A stretch of 64,000 nucleotides of DNA from Saposhnikovia divaricata (lineage: Eukaryota > Streptophyta > Magnoliopsida > Apiales > Apiaceae). Position numbers and translations under genes: made by a program. Positions within the stretch are counted from its first letter, which is position 1; every line of letters begins with the position of its first letter. The DNA lies in the NCBI GenBank assembly GCA_036435485.1, contig CM071596.1, forward strand, positions 60,809,001 through 60,873,000, given 5' to 3'. A model generated the notes under the pieces. The model searched no databases and had not been told where the DNA came from. It was given only the letters and a program-made list of their open reading frames with translations. Below, piece after piece: positions 1 to 9,591 of this stretch.

Positions 1-1
1 A

Positions 2-690
2 AAGTTGCCAACATATTCATATGCTGAAGCTGTTAATACTGCATGCTACACTCAGAACATATCTTTGATCAACTAAGCAAAAGGCATGACACCTTACCAA
101 CTATTCAAAGGCAAGAAGCCAACAATTAACTTTCTGCATGTCTTTGGATGCAAATGCTTTGTATTGAAGAACTATGGTGAGAACCTTGGGAAATTTGATT
201 CAAAGGCAGATGAAGCTATTTTTGTTGGATACTCAGCTGGGAAATCTTACAGAATCTACAACGTAAGACTTAACATTGTTATGAAATCCATACATGTTGT
301 CTTCGATGACAAGAAAATATTTGGCCTTGTAGATGAAGGTTTTCATGAGTCTCTCTCTTTCGAGAATGAGACAAGTGGTGAAGAAAGTGAAGATGATGAA
401 GAAGAGAGGATAAAGATGGGTGTAGAGAACAGACATGGACCATCAAGTGAAGTGCAGAATGGATCAACTGTAGAAGAGTAACTCACACCATCTGATGAAG
501 ATCATGTTCAAGCATCTGTTAAGGATCAAAGAGAAATATCTGTTGACAACTCTGTTAGAACTCCACTCTACACGAGGACCATACACTCAGGGGGAGCTTC
601 TTACAGTCAACACTCAACAACAAATCAAAATGGCCAACATCAATAAAATGAAGTTACCTCATCAAGATCAAGCTTGCCACCACAAAGAAA
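2..690 (+). pseudogene. Copia A pol: integrase C-terminus and linker, broken
   Basis: Reading from base 2, the frame encodes the end of a copia integrase: the YAEAVNTACYTQN stretch, then TPYQLFKGKKP, FGCKCFVLKN and DEAIFVGYS, all typical of the integrase C-terminal region of plant copia pol. Stop codons lie in frame at 74-76 and 479-481. After the second, an acidic Ser/Glu-rich linker continues, interrupted again near 645-647. A short segment around 700-745 (LGLVGWAAQF in this frame) does not fit the usual join between the linker and the ELIIGD motif and looks like a small insertion. The copy cannot encode a full polyprotein. The integrase core with the DDE residues lies left of the window. 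Confidence 0.85.
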
Positions 691-1591
691 ATGGACAGTA
701 GGTATCCTTGGCTTAGTTGGCTGGGCTGCCCAATTTCATTTCCTGAGCTGATAATTGGTGACTCAAATGCAAAAGTCCATACTAGGAGAGCAACTCGAGA
801 AGAATGTTTGTACAACAGCTTTCTTTCTAAAGAGGAACCTAAGAAGGTGGAAGATGCTCTTCTAGATCCAGACTGGGTTTTAGCAATGCAAGAGAAGCTA
901 AACCGGTTTAAAGGAAACAAAGTATGGACACTTGTACCCAAGCCAATAGACAAATCAGTGATTGACACTAAGTGGGTATTCAAGAACAAGATGGACGAAA
1001 ATGGAATAGTCATAAGGAACAAAGCTAGACTAGTTACCAAAGGCTACTGTCAAGAAGAAGGAATTGACTTTGAAGAAACCTTTGCACCAGTGGCAAGGTT
1101 AGAAGCAATTAGAATCTTCCTAGCCTATGCAGCTCATGCCAATTTCAAGGTCTATCAAATGGATGCCAAGAGTGCTTTTTTAAATGGTATTCTGGAGGTA
1201 TATGTTAGTCAACCTCCTGGCTTTGAAGATCCAGACTTTCCAGAATATGTTTACTACTTGCTCAAAGCACCCTATGGCCTGAAGCAAGCACCTAGAGCCT
1301 GGTATGACACTCTTTCACAGTTCCTTATTGAGAATCAATTCATCAGAGGTACTGTAGATAAGACTCTCTTTTATAGATCTGTCAATGGCTCTAGGATACT
1401 TGTCCAAATTTATGTAGATGATATAATATTTGGGTCTACAGATGAGAAGCTTTGCAAAAGGTTTGCCAAACTTATGCAAAGTAAATATGAAATGAGTATG
1501 ATGGGTGAATTAACTTATTTTCTTGGTTTACAAGTTAAACAAGTAAATGAGGGAATTTTTATAAGTCAAACAAAATATGTTTTTGATCTAT
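691..1591 (+). pseudogene. Copia A pol: reverse transcriptase, N-terminal part
   Basis: The frame encodes a copia reverse transcriptase (RVT_2 family), which copies element RNA into DNA inside virus-like particles. Visible motifs in order: ELIIGDSNAKV, VWTLVPKP, KWVFKNK, ARLVTKGYCQEEGIDF, FAPVARLEAIRIFLAYA, YQMDAKSAFLNG, YGLKQAPRAWYDTL and the catalytic YVDDIIFGS (about 1411-1437). The frame is open until the CACTA insertion at 1592, and the same frame resumes at 2223 when one TAT target copy is ignored. The Lys-Ser-Ala-Phe motif normally reads DVKSAF; here it is DAKSAF. The gene is dead because of the insertion and the upstream stops. Confidence 0.9.
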
Positions 1592-2219
1592 CACTACTAG
1601 AAAAGGTAGCTATAACATCAGCCCTTTAACATCGGTTAGAAATGTCATTGATGTTAAAAATAATTTTGACATCGATTGTTATTTTACTGATGTTAAACCA
1701 CGTTTCAGACATCGCTTATTATAGTAACCGTTGTCTAATCTCCTTTTCAAAAAATTAAAAACCGACGCGTACTATTACTTCCCCCTTTATTACAAACAAT
1801 TCCCCCCTTTAGCAAAATTTTATTTCCCCCCTTAAACAAAATTTCACTTCCCCCCGTTATTTCCTCTCTACTCTCAGCCCACAGAACTTAGTCTCTCTTT
1901 TCTCTCCTCCGCCGCCTCTCTCACTCTCAACCCTCTCTCTCACTCTCTCCCTCTTTCTTCTCTCTTTTACCCTAATTAGTACAAATCCAACTTAATTAAG
2001 CACGAACCGGAGGTTGGAGGTTGGAGGTTGGAGCTTGAACCCTAATTAGTTCGATTTAGGACTTTTCTACACCTTTATCTACACCGATGTTAAAGCCTGG
2101 AGGTTGTCAGGAACCGATGTTAAAGAACCCCCCTTTATCTACACCGACAAAGACATCGGTTCTGACACACTTTTAACATCGGCCAAAAACCGATGTTGTA
2201 GGGGGTTTTTCCAGTAGTG
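1592..2219. mobile_element. Non-autonomous CACTA (En/Spm-type) transposon, 628 bp
   Basis: The left end reads CACTACTAGAAAA and the right end TTTTTCCAGTAGTG, inverted repeats beginning CACTACT at both ends. The element is flanked by a perfect 3-bp duplication TAT (1589-1591 and 2220-2222), the size CACTA transposases generate. Inside both ends are subterminal repeats of a motif close to AACATCGG in both orientations (1620-1730 and 2085-2200), the usual transposase-binding layout of this superfamily. A CT-rich block (1860-1975) and a short tandem GGAGGTT repeat (2009-2035) fill the middle. There is no transposase gene, so it would need a related element to move. Confidence 0.95.
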
Positions 2220-2222
2220 TAT

Positions 2223-2986
2223 TAAAGATGTTTGACTTAGCAGACTGCTCTTCTCCAAAAACATCCATGGCCACTGCCACCAAGCTTGAACTGAATACTA
2301 AGGAAAAGAAGGTGGACATTTCAAGCTATAGAGGCATGGTTGGATCTCTCTTATATTTAACTGCTAGGAGACCTGATATTATGTTTGCTACATGTTTATG
2401 TGCTAGATTCCAAGCTGATCCTAGGGAATCTCATTTAGTAGGTATTAAAAGGATTTTCAGGTATCTCAAGGGGACACCAAACCTTGGCATTTGGTACCCT
2501 AGAGATTCTGGTTTTAATCTAATAGGCTATTCAGATGCATATTATGCAGCTTGTAAGTTGGATACAAAAAGTAGCACAGGCACTTGTCAATTTCTAGGAA
2601 ATAAGTTGGTCTCTTGGTTCAGTAAGAAGCAGAATTCAGTTTCAACTTCAACAGCAGAAGCTGAGTATATTGCAGCAGGAAGTTGTTGTGCACAGATTCT
2701 ATGGATGAGGAATCAACTGCTTGACTATCGAGTTAAGGTTGAGAAAATCCCAATATTCTATGACAACACTAGTGCAATTGCAATTTCTGAGTATCCAGTG
2801 CAACACTCAAGAACCAAGCACATAGACATCAGATACCATTTCATCAGAGAGCATGTGATGGAAGGTACTGTGGAACTACATTTTGTTCCAAGTGAGAAAC
2901 AATTAGCATATATCTTTACCAAAGCTCTGGATGAAGCAACCTTCTCAAGGCTGGTAAGTGAGCTTGGTATGCTGAACTTCTCATAA
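2223..2986 (+). pseudogene. Copia A pol: end of reverse transcriptase and RNase H
   Basis: This continues the frame broken by the CACTA element. It encodes the RT tail (SSYRGMVGSLLYLTARRPDI, CLCARFQADPRE, YLKGTPNLGIW) and the copia RNase H (RNase_HI_RT_Ty1), which degrades the RNA template strand. RNase H motifs visible: GYSDAYYAACKLDTKSSTGT, STAEAEYIAAGSCCAQILWM, DNTSAIAISEYPVQHSRTKH and IDIRYHFIREHV. The usual SDADYAG is SDAYYAA here, so an expected acidic residue of that motif is Tyr. The frame ends in LGMLNFS and a stop. It is intact over 254 codons but stranded by upstream damage. Confidence 0.9.
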
Positions 2987-3069
2987 TCTTCAATATCTGT
3001 TCAATTTGTTGCAGCCAGTGATTTTGTTATCTGGATTTTATTTGTTTTATTTGCTTATTTGCATGATTA

Positions 3070-3292
3070 CTCTGGAGATATCGAACACTTAATTTCCTAG
3101 AGATATCGAATGAATATCTATATATGTTTGAGTTGTCGAATGGATATTATGCTTGAGATATCGATCAACTAATCTTCTAAGGATATCAAACTAGTCTTCT
3201 AACTAGAGATATCGACTAGTCAAAGGTTATGAAATATCGAATCAATAAATGTTCAGACAAATCTAATGGTAAATATTTGAGATGTCGAAAGG
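3070..3292 (+). repeat. Dispersed GAGATATCGA motif array, Copia A post-pol spacer
   Basis: About eight degenerate copies of GAGATATCGAA occur between 3070 and 3292 (for example near 3075, 3100, 3130, 3155, 3180, 3205, 3230, 3280). Spacing is irregular, so this is not a simple tandem repeat. It lies between the RNase H stop (2986) and the TATA box at 3608. The rest of 2987-3600 is AT-rich with no other structure that I see. Confidence 0.7.
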
Positions 3293-3607
3293 AATAATTA
3301 ATTGTTGATATTATTTAATTGTTTTATCTTTCATCCAGAATACTCGAATGCTTTGTGTGCTTTGTACTCTAAAATTATTTGTCTCGAGTTGATTAGACTT
3401 AAGCTGTCAGACTTAAATGATTTTGGAACAAATAGCACACATAATATTTTACTTTTTATCTTTTCTAAATGATCTGTCAGGATTAGTATAGGACACCGTG
3501 TATCTCTTTTGCATGCGTTAGTATGTATTAAAGAGGTGTGACCTTTGCTTAACCTTGCACCCAATTATTTCCTAGATATTAAGTTGTGTCTTTAGGACTT
3601 CTGGGCT

Positions 3608-3615
3608 TATAAATA
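3608..3615 (+). promoter_or_regulatory. TATA box of a putative internal promoter
   Basis: TATAAATA lies 90 bp upstream of the ATG at 3698. It is followed by sequence resembling a plant 5' leader (ACACTTAACAAAAACAAAACCC at about 3642-3663). It lies in the post-pol region of Copia A, not in an LTR, which suggests a separate transcript for the small downstream ORF. No transcription data are available here. Confidence 0.5.
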
Positions 3616-3697
3616 GGAAGGGGTAGACATCACTTAGACTCACACTTAACAAAAACAAAACCCTTTCTCCTTTCTTCGTCAAAATCTTTCAACCAAA

Positions 3698-3898
3698 ATG
3701 ACTAAGAGCATCTTGAAAGTTTCCATCGAAGAGTTCGAAGCCATGCCATTCTACGCCAAGGTCCTGGCCCTCCAGCAGAAAATAGATGAGCTTCTCGCCG
3801 AGGAGGAGAAGTCCCTCGCTATCATGAAAGCAGCGTTGGAGGTTCTCCGGGCATGCAACCGGGAGAACTCTGTTGAAGACCCAGCCAAGGCCGCCTAG
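3698..3898 (+). CDS. Small post-pol ORF, 66 aa, unknown function
   Basis: A 66-codon ORF starting MTKSILKVSIEEFEA. It is rich in Leu, Ala, Glu and Lys with heptad-like spacing (LALQQKIDELLAEEEK, LEVLRA), so it is probably helical and may form a short coiled coil. It has no signal peptide or membrane segment. It is preceded by a TATA box 90 bp upstream and an A-rich leader, and is followed by T-rich sequence and an AATGAAATGAA stretch that could serve in 3'-end formation. GC content is visibly higher than in the flanks, which supports a real coding origin. It occupies the place where Copia B, C and D carry a larger accessory ORF, but I see no similarity to those proteins. It could be a captured gene fragment or the remnant of an element gene. 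Confidence 0.5.
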   Translation: MTKSILKVSIEEFEAMPFYAKVLALQQKIDELLAEEEKSLAIMKAALEVLRACNRENSVEDPAKAA

Positions 3899-4009
3899 AT
3901 GGTGTAGGTGGGGGGGTCTTAGTTTAAGTTTTTGTTTAAGTTTTTTTTATTTTGTTTAATGGTCTTTTAACCATTGTTAATGTAATTTTTTTTAATGAAA
4001 TGAAGGTTC

Positions 4010-4531
4010 TGTTAGGCCGAATACACACTTATAATCAACTAAGTATGAGAGAATAACAATAAGTTCTTTAAAAGCTTTAAAAACTGTTTGAAATTAACTT
4101 CTCTCTCAGTGATATAAAATATCACAGAGAGCTGCTTAGGTTACAATGAAAGATATTGTATTACACGATCGATACCCTTCCAGGGTTAACCTAACTGTAT
4201 TTATAAGATATACAGCTACATACAATCGATAATTGATACTCCTATAAATTAGCTATACAATTGTTATCAATTACGATTGCTACACGTCTCCTTAGTCAAC
4301 TCAATCTCTTTGACAGCTATCCAATCTTCAAAGATATTGCTTTCATAATTATCTTCAATAATTCTTCAAACACTGTTGACAAGTAGACGCTTCCTCCAGA
4401 CAGAGTTTAACAAACTCTGTCGAGCTTCCAACTGTCAGAGTTTAACTAAACTCTGACTACTTCCTGTTTAAACTCTGTTTTTCCCTGTAAAACTTAAACA
4501 CTGATATTAACCATATCAATTATATTTAACA
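4010..4531 (-). repeat. Copia B 3' LTR (522 bp)
   Basis: On the minus strand it begins TGTTAAATATAATTG and ends GGCCTAACA, with TG/CA ends. On the plus strand, block 4400-4480 holds about five copies of the family motif (CAGAGTTTAAC and its reverse complement). A same-length partner lies at 38562-39083. Confidence 0.95.
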
Positions 4532-4543
4532 ATCTCCCCCAAC
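4532..4543 (-). other. Copia B polypurine tract
   Basis: On the minus strand GTTGGGGGAGAT directly abuts the 3' LTR start. This is the expected site for priming plus-strand DNA synthesis in copia elements. Confidence 0.85.
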
Positions 4544-4687
4544 TTGTTCATTAGTAAAAATGCACAAGTTAACAATAATTGATGATGTCAAAACAATTTC
4601 ATACAAACACAGTGTTTATTCAAATAAGCAGAGTTTAAACTTGACTTAACAAAAATCTACAGAAAATAAGAAAAATTCGTACAAACT

Positions 4688-7600
4688 TTAATCCCTAATC
4701 TCCTTAAGATCTGGTGTTGTTCTGAGATAATCTATAAGTAATCTTCTCTCTGCATTTTCAAGCTCAATTCTCATAGCTTCCTTGATCTCTCTCAACTGAG
4801 GATCACTCTCATCTGTTTGATAGATAGCAGATCTTAAATCATAGATTTTGTTCCTTCTCATCTCATTTCCCAGTCTGATAAACTTCACTTCCTCTGACTT
4901 TGAATTGAAATCAAGTACTGTGATTCCCAAATCAATCTTCAGCTTTGCAGTACCCTTCTTCATTTCAATGAGATTTCCATTCCAATCTCTGTACTTAGGA
5001 ACATATCTACTATTGTACTTCATCCCTCTGATTGCCAAATTCTGGAGCATTTTCTGTCTGAGCACATTTGCAACTGATTGAGTCCTTTGACTATTCACCT
5101 TGAAAAGATATAGAACATATTCTAGTTCTTCCCAATATTTCAAGCCAATATCATTCTCACCAATTTTAAATACTGTCCCATCAGCCATAAAGTACAAGAG
5201 AAAATCCTTCTTTAAACTCTTCTGATGAACTAACTGTACTGATTCCAATCTGTCCAAACTCTCTTGAGTGACACCACGACCTGGAACAGCCAGTGAAGAA
5301 GGATCTCTGGGACCAGTATATTGTCTTCTATCTTTGTCTGAGCCTAGACCAGCCTTATTGTTTCCCACCTTACCAGACAAAGCTCTTCCATCAGAAAAAT
5401 CCATAGAAGCTCCAGATAATAGATTTGGATCATGAAGTGTTCCTTTACCAAAAACTGATTGAAACTGAGAAGATAGAGGTCTAGACACAACTTGTGTGGC
5501 AACAGAGGTTGTGTTTTCTTTCTTCTGTACAACTTGTGTAGAAACAGAGGTTGTATCTTTCTTCTTTGAAGCTTCTCCTTCCGTAGCAATGCCTTTCAGC
5601 TTGAGTTTAGCTTCAGCTTCTGTTGATTTCTTTGATAAATGTGATCTTTGATCAGCATCAACATTTTCCTTGATCATAATGCCTTTAAGAACAGGCCTAG
5701 GAGCTTTTCCTTTCTTCTTAAACTTTCCAGACTTTAAAGCTTTGAGATGTTGTTCTTGTAAACTCTTTTCTTCAGCTTTAATGTCTTCAATCGTAGCTCC
5801 TTCTTCATTTTCTTCAATAAACAATTTAGCATCCAACTCCTCATCAGTCTGTGGATTAGAAGATAATAGCAAACTCTTGGTCTTTGAAGTACCTTGAGTA
5901 TCGGTGTTTATCCCAGCAAACTGTGATTTAGAAGACCTGCTAGATTTCAGAGTTTGAAGTTCTTCAGTTTCGCCCCTGCCTTTATTATTTGCTCCTCCAT
6001 CTCCAGCATTATCCTTTCTGATCAAAGTTTGAGATTGCTTGCATTTGTCTTTAGCAACTCTCTCCCCCTTTTTGACATCATCAGGCATGAGGATAGATGT
6101 GATTAACTCCAGAGAGGTAGCAATAGAATCAATCTTTTAAGACATGGCATTTTGGTTTTCTTCAACTTCGCTCAGCCTGTGAGACAAAGTTTCCTGATTC
6201 TGAGAAAGATATTGAAATTTGTTCTTGTTATCAAGTTTAATCATATCATCTCCTCTAACAACTTCACCTCGAACATCAGAAATAGCCTTTTGACAATGAT
6301 CAAATCTAGAATTGAGAGTCTTCACTTGGACAACAGTAGCCTTGAGACAAGATAGAATCTCTGGATTTGTGATTGTTCTGGATGTTCTCTTGACAAATTC
6401 AGCTGCTCTAGCAGCAGGAAAGATGCAAGTTTCTTTGTACCAATCATTTGAAAATTGTTCAAAGAGTTCTTCTTCAGCATCTGCTTGATTTGAAGGGCCA
6501 GAAAAATCTTTAACTTTAGCATCAGTCTGTACTGGTAAACTCTGAGAAGAGCTTGACTCAGTACTCCCTTCAGTTTCAACTTCAATTTCAGCTTCAACAT
6601 GATCAGTTGATTCAGGAAATGGAAGAGACTCATCAACAATTTCTGCAACAGTGTCTGCAGTAGGTTCAACATTCTCTGCAACAGGTGCTATAACATCCTC
6701 TGCAGGTTGTACAATAGGCTCAGAGTTTGTCTCCTTGGGTGGTTGATCAATTTCCTCACCCTGCTCAACAGATTGATGAGCATCAGAGATTAACTCAGTG
6801 TGAGAAGCCACTGTTTCTTCATGTACCACAGTGGTTTGATTTACTGCATCTGTTGCTTCAGAGAAAACAGCAGGTGAAGAGATTGGAATGTCCATGTTCT
6901 TAGAGAATGGGAACAATGGCTCAAGAATTTCATCCATTGTAGCATCAGCATTACCATCTCTGTCTCTCTCAACAGCAGGTATTTCCTTAGAAATATCCTC
7001 TGGAGCTTCAGAATTCAGTTCTTCATCTGATTCTTCAAGAATTAGTCTCCTTCTCTTAACTGAAGGATTCACTTCTGTTCTCTCTTCCTCTGAGATAGAG
7101 TCATCTAGTATAGAAGGAGATTTAGGTTTGTTAGCCCTTTCTTTTCTAGCCCTCTTTGGCTTAGAAGCTTCAGCAATCCTGTGTTTTCTTGATGGCCTTA
7201 TAGCCCTGCTTTTCTTTGATTTCTTTGGTTTGGATTGTGGCTGAGGTTTAGGTTGTGAAGGAGTAGTAATGGTTGGTGGAGATGTAGGTTTAGTGATTGG
7301 TTCAGTGTTTATGGTTTGAGGTGGTTCAGTGTTTGTGGGTTGAGGTGGTGACTGTGGAGGTTCAATGATTGGTTCAGGTTGTGGTTCTTGTGGTTCTTAT
7401 GGTTGGTTGAGAAAGTTTCTTAGGGCAAGAGGATAGATAAACTCTGGTACTTGCTCTTTGTTAGCATCCTTATTTGTCAAATCAGAAAACATTCTCTTAT
7501 GGCATTGAAAAGGTTGTATAACATCCTCATCAGAAATTGCCAAATTAGGTAAACAAGTAGAGAATAAACATTGACAGAAACGTGAGAAATAAACAGTTGT

Positions 7601-8194
7601 ATTAGACTCTGCTAGTTTTTCACCTAAATTCATAAGAACTAAACGACCAAAATCAAAGTTACTCCCATTAAGAAGAGAATACCCGATTTGAAGACTTTCA
7701 CCAGGAATTGCATCCCAGTTGGTGACCTTCTTGCCAAACGCTCGAGTAATGCAGTCAAAGAAAAAGCTCCACTCCTTCCTGAGCCCTGGCCTTTTGACAT
7801 TTCCAATCTTATCCAAAGGAGCAGAAAACCTTAGTTGCTGTAACATTTCTTTCAATTGACTCTCAACAGCCACAGAGTATGAGGTGTGAGTATCAAAATT
7901 CAAAACCTCACGAACTGTTGCAGGAGTGATTATAAACTCTTGATCTTCATGAGTAAACACAATAGATGGAGTCCCATTCTCTCCACCATCATTATAAACA
8001 GAGTTTCTCCAGAAAGTGGAGATTTGCGTGGTAGAGAGTTTTTCTGGCTGAACAAGAGCTTGACCAATTTCAGAATCTCTTAAGAAGTTCTGAATCAAAT
8101 GAAATGGTTCTGGGGCTTTAGCAGTGTCTAGTATTGTGGCATAGTTGTTTGTAACAAAAGTTAATCCCTGAGCCACAAAATTCTTGGTTGCCAT
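4688..8194 (-). pseudogene. Copia B accessory ORF ('envelope-like' position), 2 stops
   Basis: One frame of about 1,168 codons runs from ATG at 8194 to the stop at 4690-4688, broken only by in-frame stops at 7399-7397 and 6139-6137. It lies between RNase H and the 3' LTR, where Sireviruses may carry an 'envelope-like' gene. Regions in order: a globular N-terminal domain of about 260 residues (starting MATKNFVAQGLTF); a Pro/Gln/Thr-rich stretch; a basic cluster (PKKSKKSRAIRPSRKHR) resembling a nuclear localisation signal; long acidic Glu/Asp/Ser/Thr-rich segments; a predicted coiled coil (codons about 620-700); a Lys-rich linker; and a conserved C-terminal domain of about 270 residues (ending DYLRTTPDLKEIRD). 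I see no signal peptide and no hydrophobic span long enough for a membrane anchor. Copia C carries the same gene with different stops, so both derive from a full-length ORF. Function unknown. Confidence 0.75.
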
Positions 8195-9591
8195 TAGAAC
8201 AGTGTAATAGAGAAGAGAGTTTGAGAATAGAGAGTGTGTGTGGAAAAGTGTTTGTGAAAATGCTTAAGTGAACAGAATAAAGAAATTGTGTGTAATGCTG
8301 TGTGTTCGTGGATATAAAGATGAAAACGTGAATAATGAAATGATTTTGATTAGATCTGTAATTGAAAATCAAAATCCAATCGTTTTAGACATTAAACACG
8401 CAACCAATTTCTTGTTAAGTGTGTGAGTGGGACACGTGTCACATAAACAGTGGAATAGTTATTTACATGCGCAGTAATAATGCCTATTATTACTGCTGTT
8501 CTCTCTCCTATTTCCAATAAGCTTTAACTGTCTGACACCATTAAACAACTGGCATATATTACATGAAAATTTCAAAAACTCTTTGTGTACTCCAAGTATA
8601 TGTTTTGTCTGAAATAAAATATTACCTTAGAGTACTCAACAAAATCCAACAGTGTTTATCAATTCTCCAACTTAATTACTGTTATCCTTTTAAACACTGT
8701 ACAGTTGTGAATATAAGTATGTGTACAGCAAAGTTTACTAAATCAGTATTTAGAACATCTAGTATTTCATAAAATCCATAAGGTAAATCAGTAAACACTG
8801 GATGCACAAACTCTCATAGTAAACATTGAATATATGATGAATGCTAAACTTTGTAGTAAACAGTTTATATACAGTAATATTTAATTAATCTATAACCACC
8901 AAATTTTTTTTTTTTTTGGTTTTCTCCAGTAATCAGAGGTTGAAACTAGTCACCAAAAATCCTATAATTTTAGCCCTTATCAATTTGATAAGTTCTTGGA
9001 TCTTCCTAGCTTTCGACTAGTCACCAAAAATTAGAGAATTTTAGCCCTTACTATATACCAGTAAGTTCCTGGGTCGTCCTAGTTACAAACATGATCTCAA
9101 AGGAGTTCTAACAGTCTATATATATTAGCTTTGGGGTTATTCTAACAACAGAATCTAATTTAACAGTGTATAACTAACAGAGTTTAGAGCTCATCAACAT
9201 CAGAAATTATTTATGAGAGGCAATGCACACAGTATTTACAGACTCAGAGTTTAGGATAAATAAACTAAGAGATGCTATAAATATAGAACAGTATCATGTT
9301 GTGTTAACTTTCTGCACAGTTTAAGATTAGATCACTAAATAACTTAGAAGGATTCATGACTAATTACTGAGAATAATGTTTTATACATGTATCTTCATCG
9401 GTGTTTATGTTCAGAAAGAAACATTATCAGAGTTTGTCAAAGTTTATCCAACAGTCAACAGCGTATGACTTAAAAAGCATGCTAACAGAGTTTAACAGTC
9501 ATTGAGCAGAGTTTGCATATCAGAGTTTAACATACCACAGAAATATGAGCAACATAGTACATAAGTAGAGTTTTGAGTCTAACCAATATCT
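8195..9591 (-). other. Copia B post-pol spacer with motif copies and G-box
   Basis: This 1.4-kb stretch between RNase H and the accessory ORF has no credible gene. Plus-strand 9179-9575 holds about seven copies of the family motif CAGAGTTT. Further along (8640-9170) CAGTGTTTA-like words and two copies of a CTAGTCACCAAAAATYMGA/TTTTAGCCCTTA block (about 8947-8985 and 9017-9050) occur. The palindrome GACACGTGTC at 8431-8440 contains a G-box (CACGTG), and a weak TATA-like TTTATATCC lies near 8310-8319 on the minus strand, ahead of a CT-rich leader and the ATG at 8194. Together these suggest an internal promoter for the accessory ORF. Confidence 0.55.
8433..8438. promoter_or_regulatory. G-box (CACGTG) upstream of the Copia B accessory ORF
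   Basis: CACGTG sits inside the 10-bp palindrome GACACGTGTC, about 240 bp upstream of the accessory ATG. The same palindrome is conserved at the same relative place in Copia C (18651-18660). G-boxes are bound by plant bZIP and bHLH factors. The promoter role here is inferred. Confidence 0.5.

Larger units (their letters stand above)
1..4009 (+). mobile_element. Copia A, left part (Sirevirus-like Ty1/copia)
   Basis: This is the 3' half of a Ty1/copia element: end of integrase, reverse transcriptase, RNase H, then a non-coding post-pol region. It enters from the left edge, so its 5' LTR, gag and protease are outside the window. It is cut by a CACTA element at 1592 and by Copia B at 4010, and continues at 39084. 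Placement in the Sirevirus group rests on the long post-pol region and the multiplied polypurine tracts at 40251-41190, both known Sirevirus traits. Confidence 0.85.
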
